Shown here: positions 43,077-53,865 of the stretch, in pieces
How the letters are laid out: each line of letters starts with the position of its first letter
Position numbering within the stretch: position 1 is the first letter of the stretch
Origin: Micromonospora echinofusca
GTDB lineage: Bacteria; Actinomycetota; Actinomycetes; Mycobacteriales; Micromonosporaceae
Length of the DNA stretch: 64,000 bases
Assembly: GCF_900091445.1 (NCBI RefSeq)
Contig: NZ_LT607733.1
Location: forward strand, 5,669,001 to 5,733,000
Direction: 5' to 3'
Made by a program: the position numbers and the translations under genes
Notes under the pieces: model-generated
What the model saw: only the letters and a program-made list of their open reading frames with translations
Told to the model about the DNA's origin: nothing
Databases searched by the model: none

Positions 43077-46000
43077 TCAGCCGACCTGCAGGGTCACGTC
43101 GTCCAGCACGAAGCTGGTCTGTAGGTAGGCGTCCTCTCTGCCGGCGAAGGTCAGCGTGACCGTCTGGCCGGCGTACGCGCCGAGGTTGACGGTGCGCTGC
43201 GTGTAGCCCGTGGCAGCGTTCATGTTGGACAGCGCCGCCACGGTGGTGCCGTTGGCCTTGATCGTGAACACGTCGTAGGCGAGCGCCCCGTACTCGTTCG
43301 TGTCGATGTGCAGCCAGTAGGTCAGTACCGCACTGGTGCAGCCCGACGGGATGGTGACGGTCTGGCTGATGGCCTCGGTCGCGGTGTAGCCGTATCCGCC
43401 GAGCCACGCGTACCGGGTGCCGCTGCGCGGCACCTGCCCGATAGAGGTGCCGATCGCGCCGGTGGAGCCGGTCCACGGCGAGGTGCCGCTTTCGAACCCG
43501 CCGTTGAGGATCAGCTGGGCGGCGGTGCAGCCGCCCGGCCCGCCGGCCACGGTCAGCGTGTACGTGGTGCTGTGCGACACCGAACCCGCGCCGGTGATGG
43601 TGATGGTGTAGGTGCCGCCGGCCACCGACGAGCCGACCGCGATGGTGGCGGTCGACGAGCTGCCGGAGGTGACCGACGACGGGCTGAACGAGACCGTTAC
43701 GCCCGTGGGGGCGCCGCTGGCGGTCAGGGTAACCGTCTGGGCGCTGCCCGAGGTGGTGGCGGTGCCGACGGTGGTCGTGGTGCTGGACCCCGCGTTCACG
43801 GTGCCCGACGCGGGGCTGGCCGAGATCGAGAAGTCGTTGGTCGGCGTCGAGGTGCCGACCGCCCGGTTCCACAGCGTGTAGGCGATGCCGTCGGCAGCCC
43901 GGTTCAGCGCGGTGGCGTCGATGTTGCTGAGAGTGTCGCACGAGGAGTGGTAGCAGGAGTCGTAGGACTGACCGGCCGTGCCGCCCCACTTCGACGCCTG
44001 GGCCGACGTCTTGGTGGCGCTGGCGCCCATCGCGTAACCGGAGGTCGGGATGCCCGCGTTCTGGAACGAGTAGTCGTCGGAACGGCCCTGGCCCTCGACG
44101 TTCTCCTCCGGCTGCAGGCTGAGGGAGTCCCAGTACGCCTTCATCGGCTGCGACGCGGTCGAGGTGATGTTGTTGATGAAGTAGCCGCCGTTCTTCGACG
44201 CGATCATGTCGAAGTTGTAGTAGGCCTTGATCGCCGTTCGCTGGGTACTGGTCAGCGAGTTGACGTAGAACTTGGAGCCGTTGAGGCCCTGTTCCTCGTC
44301 GGTCCACCAGCCGAAGCGGACCTTGTTCAGCATGGTCGGGTTCTGCGCGGCCAGCGCGAGGGCGACCTCGAGCAGCGCCGCCGAGCCGGAGCCGTTGTCG
44401 TTGATGCCCGGACCGACCGAGACGCCGTCCAGGTGGGCGCCGAACATGTAGACGTTGCTCGCGTTACCGCCCGGCCACTCGGCGATCAGGTTCGGGCCTG
44501 CACCGCTGGTGCAGCCGGAGGTGCAGGGCTGCTCGGTGACGGTGAAGCCGGCGGCCTGCAGCTTGCCCTTGACGTACGCCACCGACTGCAGGTAGCCCTG
44601 GCCGGTCGAGCGGCGGGTGCCGCCGTTGTTGGTGGCGATGGTGCTGAGCTGTGTCAGGTGCGCCTGCACGTTGGCGACGTCGATGTCCGGCGCGGTGCCA
44701 CCGGGGGTGCCGCCGTTGACCGTGAGCGTGTACTGCGCGGTGTGGGTGATCGAACCGGCGCCGGTCACGGTGATGGTGTACGTGCCCGCAGCCGCACTGG
44801 ACGTGGTCGCCACCGTCATCGTGGAGCTGTTGCCCGACGTCACCGACGTCGGGCTGAACGACACGGTGACCCCCGACGGGGCACCCGAGGAGGTCAGCGA
44901 CACGGTCTGGGCGCTGCCGGAGACGGTCGCGGTGTTGACCGTCGCGGTGACCGAGGAGCCCGCGTTGACGCTGCCCGAGGTGGGGCTGACCGAGACGGAG
45001 AAGTCGGTGCTGGAACCGGTGCAGGTCGGGTCACCGGTCTGGGCCGGGACCGCGACCGCGTTCCACGCGTCCTTGGTCCGATTGAACAGGACGCACGAGG
45101 AGTCCAGGTTCTTCGCGGCGGTCAGGGTCGCGGTGCGGTACTTCTTGTGGGTCATGCCGGAGGTCTTCAGCAGCATGCCGCCGTAGAAGATCTTTCCGGC
45201 GGACTGGATGCCCACGCCGGTGACCGACGACGGGCCGCCCGAGCAGATGGGGCTGTTCGGCTTGCCGCCGCCCGGCGCGCTGCCCTCGGCGAGCAGGTAG
45301 AACCAGTGGTTGAGCGGACCTGCGGCCGCGTGTACCTCCGTGTTCGGGATCGACGAGGAGTAGCAGTTCGGGTGGCCGCCGACCAGCGAGGGGTTGTACA
45401 TGTTGCGGATCGGGCCGTCGCCGACGATGTCGATCTCCTCACCGACCAGGTAGTCGGGTTCGTCGTAGGCGCTGGACTGGTTGGCGTATGCCTCGGTCAG
45501 GGCGCCGAAGATGTCGCCGGTGGCTTCGCCGAGGCCGGCTTCGGAGCTGGTGCCGCCGGGGGTGTTCTGGTCCATGCCATGGCCGAACTCGTGACCCACC
45601 ACATCCATCGATGAGATCCAGTTGCCTGCCGAGTTCTTGCCGATCGTGATCGTCGAGCCGTCCCAGTAGGCGTTCTGCTCGTTCAGGCCGACCTTGATCG
45701 GCCAGCTGCCACCGTTGCCGTTGTGCCCGTTGCGGCCCAGCCAGGCCGACAGCATGTCCCATTCCTTCTGCGCCGAGTACACCGCGTCGACGCAGCCGGT
45801 CTCCTTGCTGGTGCCCACCCCGTTGCCCCAGCTGTCGTCCGCGCCGGAGAAGACGGTGCTGGTGCTGTAGTCCTGGCAGTTCAGGCCGGTGCGCGTGGTG
45901 TCGCGCAGGTAGTACGTGCTGCCCGACTGCGACGTGGTGATCGACAACGGGCTGGGCCCGTTCCACTTGCCGGTGCCGGAACCGGCCGCGGCGTCCTCCT

Positions 46001-46586
46001 GCTTGGCCAGCACCTGGCCGTTGCGCGCGTCCACGAAGACATGCAGGTGGCTGGGGGCCGAGGCGGTGCGCCCGGCGACGACGACCTCCCACGCGAGTCG
46101 CGCGGTGCTGTCCTTGACGTGCACCACGAGGGTGCGTGACTCGACCTGGTCGACCTTGGTGAGCAGGCCCTTGGCGGTCTGCTCGGCGCGGTCGGCGGCG
46201 ACCGTCGGCACGACGGAGACGTTGATCTTCGTCTTGGTGGCGGCCGAGATCGCCCGGATGGCGCCCCGGCCGTCGGCGAGTACGGCGGCGTCGCCGCCGA
46301 CCACCGGCAGGCCCCGGTAGGTGCGCTCGTAGGCAATGGAGAACAGGCCGTCCACCCACGGGATCACCATGCGACGGTCGTACTGCTCGAAGGGGCCTTT
46401 CGCCAGCGCGTCGTGACCGCCGTCGGCAGCGCGGTCGGCTGCAGAGATCGCCAGCGACAGCGGGCTCTGTGCAACCGTGGGTGTAGGGGGCGGGGTGGCT
46501 GCGGTCGACTGGGTGGCCACCCCGGTCACGGTGCCCAGGGTAAGCGCAACCGCGACAGCGGCCGCCATGGCAGTTCTTCGATACAT
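43077..46586 (-). CDS. Secreted M4-M28 fusion metalloprotease with Ig-like domains
   Basis: 1169 residues. A signal peptide ([18 protein letters not shown]) and an FTP/PepSY-type propeptide precede a thermolysin-like M4 catalytic domain with zinc site [12 protein letters not shown], the third ligand in GEATGDIFG, and the late active-site His in [12 protein letters not shown]. An Ig-like domain ([18 protein letters not shown]) links it to an M28 aminopeptidase with [23 protein letters not shown] and [11 protein letters not shown] second Ig-like domain, similar to the first, and a C-terminal jelly-roll-like domain end the protein. GGGAGG lies 5 bp before the ATG. It would combine endo- and exopeptidase action outside the cell. 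Confidence 0.92.
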   Translation of the reverse strand: MYRRTAMAAAVAVALTLGTVTGVATQSTAATPPPTPTVAQSPLSLAISAADRAADGGHDALAKGPFEQYDRRMVIPWVDGLFSIAYERTYRGLPVVGGDAAVLADGRGAIRAISAATKTKINVSVVPTVAADRAEQTAKGLLTKVDQVESRTLVVHVKDSTARLAWEVVVAGRTASAPSHLHVFVDARNGQVLAKQEDAAAGSGTGKWNGPSPLSITTSQSGSTYYLRDTTRTGLNCQDYSTSTVFSGADDSWGNGVGTSKETGCVDAVYSAQKEWDMLSAWLGRNGHNGNGGSWPIKVGLNEQNAYWDGSTITIGKNSAGNWISSMDVVGHEFGHGMDQNTPGGTSSEAGLGEATGDIFGALTEAYANQSSAYDEPDYLVGEEIDIVGDGPIRNMYNPSLVGGHPNCYSSSIPNTEVHAAAGPLNHWFYLLAEGSAPGGGKPNSPICSGGPSSVTGVGIQSAGKIFYGGMLLKTSGMTHKKYRTATLTAAKNLDSSCVLFNRTKDAWNAVAVPAQTGDPTCTGSSTDFSVSVSPTSGSVNAGSSVTATVNTATVSGSAQTVSLTSSGAPSGVTVSFSPTSVTSGNSSTMTVATTSSAAAGTYTITVTGAGSITHTAQYTLTVNGGTPGGTAPDIDVANVQAHLTQLSTIATNNGGTRRSTGQGYLQSVAYVKGKLQAAGFTVTEQPCTSGCTSGAGPNLIAEWPGGNASNVYMFGAHLDGVSVGPGINDNGSGSAALLEVALALAAQNPTMLNKVRFGWWTDEEQGLNGSKFYVNSLTSTQRTAIKAYYNFDMIASKNGGYFINNITSTASQPMKAYWDSLSLQPEENVEGQGRSDDYSFQNAGIPTSGYAMGASATKTSAQASKWGGTAGQSYDSCYHSSCDTLSNIDATALNRAADGIAYTLWNRAVGTSTPTNDFSISASPASGTVNAGSSTTTTVGTATTSGSAQTVTLTASGAPTGVTVSFSPSSVTSGSSSTATIAVGSSVAGGTYTITITGAGSVSHSTTYTLTVAGGPGGCTAAQLILNGGFESGTSPWTGSTGAIGTSIGQVPRSGTRYAWLGGYGYTATEAISQTVTIPSGCTSAVLTYWLHIDTNEYGALAYDVFTIKANGTTVAALSNMNAATGYTQRTVNLGAYAGQTVTLTFAGREDAYLQTSFVLDDVTLQVG

Positions 46587-46816
46587 CGCAATCCTCCCGC
46601 CGAGATGGGTTGAGGGGTGTGGCAGCAGGGCCCGTGTTGATGGGATCTCCGGCAACCGGTGACAGCTCGGCTTTGGCGATGACACTAGGAACGGCGGAGG
46701 CTGGCCGAAATCAGGGCAACCCCTTGCTCTGGTGCGCGAAGGACCGTCGGGCGCACTATGATCCGGTGCCAGATTCTGCGACGGCAGTGAATGCGCATCA
46801 GGGGGCCACCGGCACC

Positions 46817-49582
46817 ATGCTGCCGGTGGTACCGGGCGTCGTGCGCGGCGCCCGTCGGGTGGTGCTGTTCGGTCCGCCCGGGATCGGCAAGACCGCTGCG
46901 GCCGGTGTACTCGGGCAGCAGCTGGGCATGCCTGTCCTAAGGCTGGCTCCGAGCCCACAGGACGCCCAGGTCCCCTACACCGGACTGCTCGAACTCGCAC
47001 TGGCCCTCCAACCGCTGCCGGCCGCGCGGGAACTCGCGACCGGAATCGACAAGGCCGTCGGAGTGCCGGGCTCTGCCGATCCCGCCGGGAGCGCTCTACG
47101 GCTGCGCCGGTTGACCGCCACCCTGCTGCTGGACACCCCGCCTCTGACACTGGTGGTGGACAACGCCCAGTGGCTGGATACGGCCAGCGCGGCCGTCTTG
47201 CGTTGGGCACTGCGCCTGGCTCCCGACCTTCCCGTCATAGCCGCAGAGCGAATCTGGCGCCCGGGGAGCGAAGGCCACTGGTGCGGCGAGGACCCCTGGG
47301 CGGTACGCATCCCGGCGCTGACACCCGATCAGGTCGCAACCCTGCTGTCGCCGTACCGGCTAACCCCCTACGAGGTCACGCAGACCCACATCCGCAGCGG
47401 AGGGAACCCGGCCCTAGCCCTCGCATTCGCCGGGGCCCGCAGCCGCGCCACCGACCTGCCGGCCGCTCAGGGTCTCGTAGACGACCTGGTCCTGCCGCCG
47501 GCCGCCCGCCGACTGGTGAACGAATGGCTGGGCACTGTGTCGGCCGAAGTTCAGGAACTGTTGACGGTCGCCGCACTCGACGACCGGCCCGACCGCGAAC
47601 TGCTGAGCCGCCTCGCCGGCCCGCCCGCCGACAACCTTCTCGCAGAGGCCGAGGCAGCCGGACTGATCAACATCGGGCCGGCCGACGGGAAGATCCGGTT
47701 CGCCGCCTCCGCGATCGGTGCCGAACTCGCGGCCCGACCGCCGGTCGCCACACGCAGGCTCCTGCACACCCGCCTGGCCGAAGCCAGCCGCGACAGCATC
47801 CGCCGCGACCGTCACACCACGCTGGCGGCCGACACCAACGACCCGCAGTCGGCCGACCGCGCCGCCCGCGCCGCCGCCCGCGCCCGGCTGCGCGGAGAAC
47901 CCGCACTAGCGGCCGAACTCTCCCTCCTCGCCGCCGAACGTACCCCGGAGACCGACGCCGACCTGCTCACCGAACGGGCGCTGACCGCCGTACGCGACGC
48001 CGCCCACAACGGCGACCTGCCCCGCGGCCAGGCCGCCGTCCGCCTCGTCCTGCACCACGACAGCAGCCCCGCCAACCGCGTCAACGCCCTCATCTCCCTG
48101 ATCGACTCAGGCGGACAGCACCTGCACAACGGCGACAAGCTGTTCGCCGACGCACTTCACGAAGCGGCCGGACATCCGGACCTGACCGCGCAGATCCTCA
48201 TCCGCCAGGCGATCTGGGCCAACGTCAACGGCGATCCCGACCGGGCGTGCGCCCAGGCTGCCCGGGCCGCCAGCCTCGCCCGGAGCGCTGGCGACACCGC
48301 CACCACCGCCATGGCCCTCACGATGCAGGCCCGCATCCAACGCATCCTCGGCCGCCCCCAAGCCGAGACCACGCTCGGCCACGCCCTGTCCCTGCCACGC
48401 AGCACTCACATCCCCGTCAACGCCAGGCCCGAACAGCTCTCCGCCCGGCACGCCATCTTCGACGACCGTCTGGACGAAGCCCGCAGCGCACTGCTGCCTC
48501 TGCTCGTCGAAGCCGAGCGGACCGGAGACGCCGAAGCCACCGTGGATGTCCTGCGCAGCCTCGCCGAAGTCGAGATCCGCGCCGGACGGTGCGGACTGGC
48601 CCTCGACTACGCCGGCCGCGCCCTGTCGCTTACCGACAGAGCCGCCTTGGACCCCGCACCAACGTGCTACACCTCCGCCCTGGTCGAGGGCACCGCCTCG
48701 TGCACCGACTCCGCCCTCGCTCACGCACGCCGCGGGGCGGACACCTCCCGCCGGGAGGACAACAAAGTCTTCCTCTCCCGAAACCTCTTCGTCCTCGGAC
48801 ATCTTCTCCTGGTCACCGGGCGTCCGAAAGAAGCCCTGGAGGCGCTGGAAGAGGTCCGTACGCTTGAGAAGCGCCAGCAGGTCCGCGACCCGTCCGTCCT
48901 GCGCTGGCACGCCGACCTCGCCCAAGCCCTCATCTCCCTCGGCTACCTCGACCAAGCCCGCAAACTGCTGACCGATACCCGTCGCACCGCGACTGATCTA
49001 GATAGAAGCTGCGTCCTCCCCGTGCTCGACCGCTCCCAGGCACTCCTGGAAGCCACCCTGGGCAACTACGATGCGGCCGCCGACCTCCTCACCGCAGCAG
49101 CCGACCACCTCCGCCACCTGCCCATCGAACACGGTCGAACCCTCCTGGCCCTCAGCCACACCGAACGACGCGGACGCCGACGCGCCAGCGCCCGCACCGC
49201 GGCGCAGAGCGCCGCCGACCTCTTCAGCACGCACCAGGCACACCCCTGGATCGAAGCCGCCACCCGCACCCTCCACCAACTGGAGCCCGTCCCCGCGCAC
49301 AGCAGTACGCTCCCCTGCCTCACCTCCGCCGAACAGCGCTGCGTCGAGCTCGCCGCCAGCGGAGCGACCAACCGCGACATCGCCACCGCCCTCACCATCA
49401 GTGTCAAAACAGTCGAAGCAAACCTCACCCGCGTCTACCGGAAGCTCGGCATCCACTCACGCGTCCAACTCGCGCACCTTGCAGCCCTGACGGCAGCGCC
49501 GGCAGAAGCCCTGCAGCCCGGCCTGGCGCATCAGCCTGGCAACGCGTTTGCGCCCACTTCCGACTCCGGTGCCCAGGCGTAA
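46817..49582 (+). CDS. LuxR-type transcriptional regulator with AAA ATPase (LAL-like)
   Basis: 921 residues from ATG 46817: P-loop FGPPGIGKT near residue 19, Walker [13 protein letters not shown], a long helical TPR-like middle and a C-terminal LuxR helix-turn-helix ([41 protein letters not shown]). Size and order fit the LAL group. A TATGAT -10-like box at 46757-46762 and GGGGG before the ATG support this start over the longer frame back to 46610. It is divergent from the protease gene, which it may control. Confidence 0.85.
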   Translation: MLPVVPGVVRGARRVVLFGPPGIGKTAAAGVLGQQLGMPVLRLAPSPQDAQVPYTGLLELALALQPLPAARELATGIDKAVGVPGSADPAGSALRLRRLTATLLLDTPPLTLVVDNAQWLDTASAAVLRWALRLAPDLPVIAAERIWRPGSEGHWCGEDPWAVRIPALTPDQVATLLSPYRLTPYEVTQTHIRSGGNPALALAFAGARSRATDLPAAQGLVDDLVLPPAARRLVNEWLGTVSAEVQELLTVAALDDRPDRELLSRLAGPPADNLLAEAEAAGLINIGPADGKIRFAASAIGAELAARPPVATRRLLHTRLAEASRDSIRRDRHTTLAADTNDPQSADRAARAAARARLRGEPALAAELSLLAAERTPETDADLLTERALTAVRDAAHNGDLPRGQAAVRLVLHHDSSPANRVNALISLIDSGGQHLHNGDKLFADALHEAAGHPDLTAQILIRQAIWANVNGDPDRACAQAARAASLARSAGDTATTAMALTMQARIQRILGRPQAETTLGHALSLPRSTHIPVNARPEQLSARHAIFDDRLDEARSALLPLLVEAERTGDAEATVDVLRSLAEVEIRAGRCGLALDYAGRALSLTDRAALDPAPTCYTSALVEGTASCTDSALAHARRGADTSRREDNKVFLSRNLFVLGHLLLVTGRPKEALEALEEVRTLEKRQQVRDPSVLRWHADLAQALISLGYLDQARKLLTDTRRTATDLDRSCVLPVLDRSQALLEATLGNYDAAADLLTAAADHLRHLPIEHGRTLLALSHTERRGRRRASARTAAQSAADLFSTHQAHPWIEAATRTLHQLEPVPAHSSTLPCLTSAEQRCVELAASGATNRDIATALTISVKTVEANLTRVYRKLGIHSRVQLAHLAALTAAPAEALQPGLAHQPGNAFAPTSDSGAQA

Positions 49583-49849
49583 CTCGGCGTGCGGCGTAAA
49601 GGAGCGGGTTGGGCGAGGATCGCACGTGCTTCCCCGGACAGCATCCTCGCTACGTCAAGTCGCAAAATGCCGTGACGAGGATTTAGAATCGAGAAAGTTG
49701 ACACAAAAAGCAACAGAGGCGGCCGGTTTGCTACTGTAACCGCCAGCAACGGAGCGCAGCAGCTATCCAATGCGACCAACAAACAGAGGTAATGAACGGC
49801 TGAATCGCAGGCAGTCGGCCTACCGACATGCATAGATGACGGTCTTAGG
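49583..49849. other. Intergenic stretch, nothing recognised
   Basis: Rather A+T-rich for this genome around 49670-49800. TTGACA at 49698 has no -10 box at a suitable distance. No gene, RNA or clear repeat seen. Confidence 0.5.
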
Positions 49850-49935
49850 AGTCTCCATGTGACTCCGGTTGATCTTGATGGGCAGGACGAAGTGGCCGAC
49901 GGGACCGTTGTCGCGTTGACGCGGAGCGTGCTGGT

Positions 49936-51126
49936 TCAGGCTGCGGCGCGGACTGTCGGCGTCGGTCGGGCGAAGGTCTTACGGTCGCGGATGAGTGCCC
50001 AGAGAACGTCGACGCGTCGTCGGGCGAGGGCGAGTATGGCTTGCCGGTGGTTTTTACCTTCGGCGCGCTTCTTCTCGTAGTACGCGCGGGAGGTGGGGCA
50101 TTCTCGGGCGGCGGTGAACGCGGCCATCCACAGGATGTGCCGCAACCTTCGGTGATAGCGGCGAGGCTGCCGATGGTTCCCGGAAACCGTGCCGGAGTCG
50201 TGGGAGACAGGCGCCAGGCCGGCGTGGGCGGCGAGTTTGGCGGGGCTGTCGTATTCGGTCATGCCGGCGGTATGGACGAGCAGCTCGGCAGTCAGCAGGG
50301 GCCCCATGCCAGGCAGACTCCCGATGATCGGCGCGAGGGGGTGCTGGTCGAGGTGTTCGGCGATGCGGTCGTCGACGGCGGCGATGCGTTGTTCGAGGGC
50401 GAGGATCTCGGTGGCCATCTGCCCGACCACGACGGCGGCGGCGCGTTGCCCGGGCAGGGTGACGGTTTGCTGCCGGGCGGCGGCGACCATCGCCTCGGCG
50501 ACCTGGGCGGCGTTCTTGACGTGGCCGCGGCGGAGCAGGGCGGTGATGCGGTCGACGCCGGCGTGCCGGATCGCGGCCGGTGTCTGCCAGCAGGCGAGGA
50601 CCATCATCGGGGCCTTCCGGTTGAGTTCCACCGCTCGCTCCAACGCCGGACTGATCCCGGTGAGCAGCTCCTGCAACCGGAACAGGGTCGCGACACGCTG
50701 GCCGACGAGGTCGGCACGGTAGCCGGTCAGCACTGTCAGCTCGGCGAGGAGCCGGTCGGACGGTTCCAGGATCGGGATATCGGGGCGCATCCGGATGGTC
50801 TGGGCGATCACCAGTGCGTCGCGAGCGTCGGTCTTGTTCTCTCCGGCGAACGCGGCGGCCATGTGGAACGCGACGGTGCCGGAGACATAGCGGACCTGGA
50901 CCTGGCGGCGCCACAGCAGGGTCAGCAGCAGCGCCGATAGCCCGGTGGTGACGTCGACCGCCCAGCAGACCGGGCGGCCGTGCGTCGAGACCTCGGCCAT
51001 GACGGTGAGCAGTGAGGTCTCGTCGTTGGCGACTCGGCAGGAGTAGACCAGCCGGCCTTCGCCGTCGACGGCCGCGACGTGGTGGTGGGTCTTGCCGATG
51101 TCCACGCCGATCCACAGCTTCGCCAC
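49936..51126 (-). CDS. IS110-family transposase, copy B
   Basis: 396 residues, same length as copy A and differing at few positions (for example MAKLWIGVDIG against MARLWIGVDIG, and LPGMGPLLTAELL). All DEDD-type N-terminal and C-terminal motifs are kept, so both copies may be active. Confidence 0.95.
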   Translation of the reverse strand: MAKLWIGVDIGKTHHHVAAVDGEGRLVYSCRVANDETSLLTVMAEVSTHGRPVCWAVDVTTGLSALLLTLLWRRQVQVRYVSGTVAFHMAAAFAGENKTDARDALVIAQTIRMRPDIPILEPSDRLLAELTVLTGYRADLVGQRVATLFRLQELLTGISPALERAVELNRKAPMMVLACWQTPAAIRHAGVDRITALLRRGHVKNAAQVAEAMVAAARQQTVTLPGQRAAAVVVGQMATEILALEQRIAAVDDRIAEHLDQHPLAPIIGSLPGMGPLLTAELLVHTAGMTEYDSPAKLAAHAGLAPVSHDSGTVSGNHRQPRRYHRRLRHILWMAAFTAARECPTSRAYYEKKRAEGKNHRQAILALARRRVDVLWALIRDRKTFARPTPTVRAAA

Positions 51127-51654
51127 CGTCGTGCTCTCCTTCGTCGGTCGGTTTGCTTGAATGTGCCTCGTCGGAGGTTCGGATTTGCCGGCACCTTCTA
51201 CGGATGCGAACGCGAGTCGCGGGTCTCCATCAGCGGTCTACCGAATCTCGCAGACGACGAAGCGGCGGGTGGCATCTCCTACCGTGAGCCAAGCGATCTC
51301 GACGAAACACACGCAGCCATACCCACCGCTCCCGGGCATCAGGGTCTACGGCCACCAGGGCCGCGCCTGTTCAACCCGGCCCGCCCACGAGGCGGAAAGT
51401 GGGTGGGCACCTCGAGGCTCAGCCACGATCACGGCGGAACACACACAGCCATCCCCACTCCCGGTCCTGCGGGCGCGGCGACCTCGAGTCTGCCGCGGTC
51501 ACCGGCCGGCACCTCGGACACCATGTGCGGGACCCACGCAGCATGCTTCACCGAGCACGGGGCGGGCGTACGGCATGGTGGCCCATGACGGCTGGTCACC
51601 GGCCACCGTTCCCGAGACCGGCCTGATTCCTACGCCAACCGTCGCGGCAGCGAC
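51127..51654. other. Spacer inside IS110 unit, copy B
   Basis: Matches 32890-33426 over most of its length. One frame is open for about 140 codons and shares GTSRLSHDHGGTH with copy A, but ends in a stop before the passenger gene, unlike copy A, where the frame runs through. This argues against the spacer being part of the passenger protein. Confidence 0.5.
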
Positions 51655-52227
51655 TTGAATGGCGGTGTGCAGGTCAAGAAGGACGGGCGGGACTGGCGCG
51701 TCGGCGCCGCCTCCGACGTGGGCTGGATCGCCGGGCACACCACGGCCGGCGTCTCGATCACCACCGCCATCCCGCCGGTCTTCGACGCCTACGCCACCAC
51801 GTACCAGACCGACGACGTCACCGCCGCCGCCTACGAGCACGCCCTCATTGAGCACCTCACCACGCGCACCCCCAACCAGCCGTGGTGGCTGGCCTACCTC
51901 GACACCGGCGCCCACGACGTCGTCTTCCCCCACGCCCCGAGGGTGTTCCTCTACTGGAACTGGCCGTACGTGCTGGTCCAGGCCGGCCCCGAGCAAGCCC
52001 TCACCTGGCGCACCGAAGGTCACATCCGCCACCCCCACGGAGCGCTACCCGACCTGTTCTTCCCCGCCGACCGGTCGTGGCTGGTCTCCGCGCTGTGGGA
52101 CGACACCTGGACCTGCGTCGGCGGCCCGGCACCACTGATCCACACCCTTGAAGGCGACCCGTTGGCCAACGCCCGCCAGGTCCGACTTGACGAAGACGCA
52201 CTGCCGCCGGGGCTGACCCGCGAGTGA
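51655..52227 (+). CDS. Hypothetical passenger protein of IS110 unit, copy B
   Basis: 190-residue homologue of the 33427-33999 product, co-linear throughout: DVGWIAGHTTAGVSITTAIPP, then FLYWNWPYVLVQAGPEQAL and RSWLVSALWDDTWTCVGG. Differences are scattered substitutions without a frameshift. TTG 51655 is the first in-frame start after an upstream stop; GTG 51667 is an alternative. Family unknown. Confidence 0.65.
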   Translation: MNGGVQVKKDGRDWRVGAASDVGWIAGHTTAGVSITTAIPPVFDAYATTYQTDDVTAAAYEHALIEHLTTRTPNQPWWLAYLDTGAHDVVFPHAPRVFLYWNWPYVLVQAGPEQALTWRTEGHIRHPHGALPDLFFPADRSWLVSALWDDTWTCVGGPAPLIHTLEGDPLANARQVRLDEDALPPGLTRE

Positions 52228-52554
52228 CCGAACGCCCCACCTCATCGACATGAGCTACGCCTACCGCACCCCTATTCCGGCCCGGCCCGGCCCGGCCAGG
52301 ATCGGACGGGCGACGAGTCGGGTGAGCTTGGCGCGCAGCCCTTCGGTTTCCTCGACGGATTTGCTGACGCCGACGCCGTGGCAGATGTACTTGACGAGCG
52401 TCCGCTGAACGACGGCGCGGAAGACGGCGAGGACTTGCCGGTGAGCGGGCTGGCGGCGACCTTGGTTACGCTCGCCGTCCTGAGTCTGACCAGGACCGCG
52501 GTGGCGGTGTCGGTCGGCGGGCAGAATCGCAGGTACCGCCGTGCCCACAGATCC
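52228..52554. other. Intergenic stretch, nothing recognised
   Basis: 327 bp after the IS110 unit. A leftward open frame reads RTLVKYICHGVGVSKSVEET, which may be a fragment of some gene, but I cannot name it and see no start. No repeats noted. Confidence 0.4.
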
Positions 52555-53079
52555 TCAGGCGGTCACTTCTCGCAGTACGTTCCGGGTGAGCCGTACGTAC
52601 TCCGGGCTGCACGCCCAGCCGATGCCGGCGGCATCAGCACGCCGGCCGAGTTCGGCGAGGAAGTCGTCGACCGAGGCGAACCCGGGCGGCGGCTTCAGCA
52701 GCCACAGCCGGCCCCGAGGCCGGCCGGTGATGCCCGCGTCGGCCAGCAGGGCATCTTTGTCGTTCTCGACCTCGTTGCGGGACTCCCAGCTTGACCGCAC
52801 GGTTTGCGCCCGCAGCACCTCGTACGTCTTCGGGTCCAGCTCAGTCCAGGTCTCGTAGCGGCTTGCCCGGTCCGGCACCCAGGTGCGCAGCTGCGGGGGC
52901 CACACCGCGGGGAGGAAGACAAGCATCGGAACGTCCGGGGCCAACTGCCAGCCCTGCGCGGTCAGTTCGCGTACCTCCGGCAGCTGCTCCGGTGTCAGGC
53001 CATCCGCGTCCGCGTCGGCGGCCCTGGCCGCAGCGGGATCAGGCGGTTGGCCGATGCCCCAGGCATACCCGGCGTCCAT
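52555..53079 (-). CDS. Hypothetical protein
   Basis: 174-residue soluble, acidic protein with MLVFLPAVWPPQLRTWVPD and LWLLKPPPGFASVDDFLAEL. No family recognised. The compact frame, normal codon use and position between two clear genes support it. It is followed by the IS110 unit's right flank. Confidence 0.6.
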   Translation of the reverse strand: MDAGYAWGIGQPPDPAAARAADADADGLTPEQLPEVRELTAQGWQLAPDVPMLVFLPAVWPPQLRTWVPDRASRYETWTELDPKTYEVLRAQTVRSSWESRNEVENDKDALLADAGITGRPRGRLWLLKPPPGFASVDDFLAELGRRADAAGIGWACSPEYVRLTRNVLREVTA

Positions 53080-53232
53080 TTTCGCAGCTTACGGCGGTGC
53101 CTGCGCCGCGACGGTCGGCATCCGATTCGCCAGGCCCGCAACGGCGACGGCTGCCTCCGTACGACGGTGAGAACCTCAGTGGTCACGTCCTGGCGGCTCA
53201 GACCCCGTGCTGACACAAGGCGGGGCCCACGA

Positions 53233-53865
53233 TCAGCGCCTCCGACGGTAGCGGCGGCCAGCCGAGGCACGGGACCCGCTGTGCAGGTAGGCGGCGGCAC
53301 CGACGGTGAAGATCGTGACGGCGGTGAGCCACGACGTTGTGGAAGTTGAGGGCTGGATCGGCCAGGCCCAAGCTGTGACGACTACACCGGTCTGGCGTGG
53401 AGCGGCGGCGTAGACGGCGCTCACGTAGACGAAGGCGGGCAGCCACGCCAGCCGCGCGCCGAGCAGCATTGCGCCGCCGGCGACCAGTCCGATACAACCG
53501 AGAGCATTGCGAACCAGTGTGTGAGCACCGTACGTGTCGGGCGCCCGCAGCCCGGCCAGGATGAGCGCCATGGCGGTGACAACGGCGGCGACGAGAAGGT
53601 GACCGGCTCGCCAGGCCCGCCACGGCAGGGGTGTGCTGCGATCGAGGTCCTCGTCAGCGCCGGCGAGGGTGGGCCCGAGCAGTAGTGCCGCCAACAGTGG
53701 CGCGAGTGCGACCACGGGGACGCGGGCGGCGGGCCCGTCGAAGTAGGGCCTGCTGGCGAGCCAGGTTCCGGCGGCCCAGGCCAGCAGCGTGATAATGCCG
53801 ACACCGGCCACGAACATGGACGCGCCCCGGGAGCGCAGGTGCAGCGTGAGCAGGCGGCTGGTCAT
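53233..53865 (-). CDS. Multi-pass membrane protein of the ABC locus
   Basis: 210 residues with five or six hydrophobic segments (for example VAGVGIITLLAWAAGTWLA and VPVVALAPLLAALLLG). The ATG at 53865 overlaps the previous gene's stop by 4 bp. Position suggests a second membrane subunit of the adjacent ABC transporter. The end of the protein is basic (RRYRRRR). Confidence 0.7.
   Translation of the reverse strand: MTSRLLTLHLRSRGASMFVAGVGIITLLAWAAGTWLASRPYFDGPAARVPVVALAPLLAALLLGPTLAGADEDLDRSTPLPWRAWRAGHLLVAAVVTAMALILAGLRAPDTYGAHTLVRNALGCIGLVAGGAMLLGARLAWLPAFVYVSAVYAAAPRQTGVVVTAWAWPIQPSTSTTSWLTAVTIFTVGAAAYLHSGSRASAGRRYRRRR

Larger units (their letters stand above)
49850..52227. mobile_element. 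IS110-family unit with passenger gene, copy B
   Basis: About 2.38 kb matching 31614-33999 from GAGTCTCCATGTGACTCCGG to the passenger stop codon. Flanks on both sides differ from those of copy A, which supports movement of the whole unit. The transposase, spacer and passenger gene are all kept. Confidence 0.7.

Noticed and set aside
49698..49737. Sigma-70 promoter from TTGACA at 49698
   Set aside because: The nearest -10-like sequence is about 28 bp away, too far, and the downstream DNA is the back end of a leftward IS gene.
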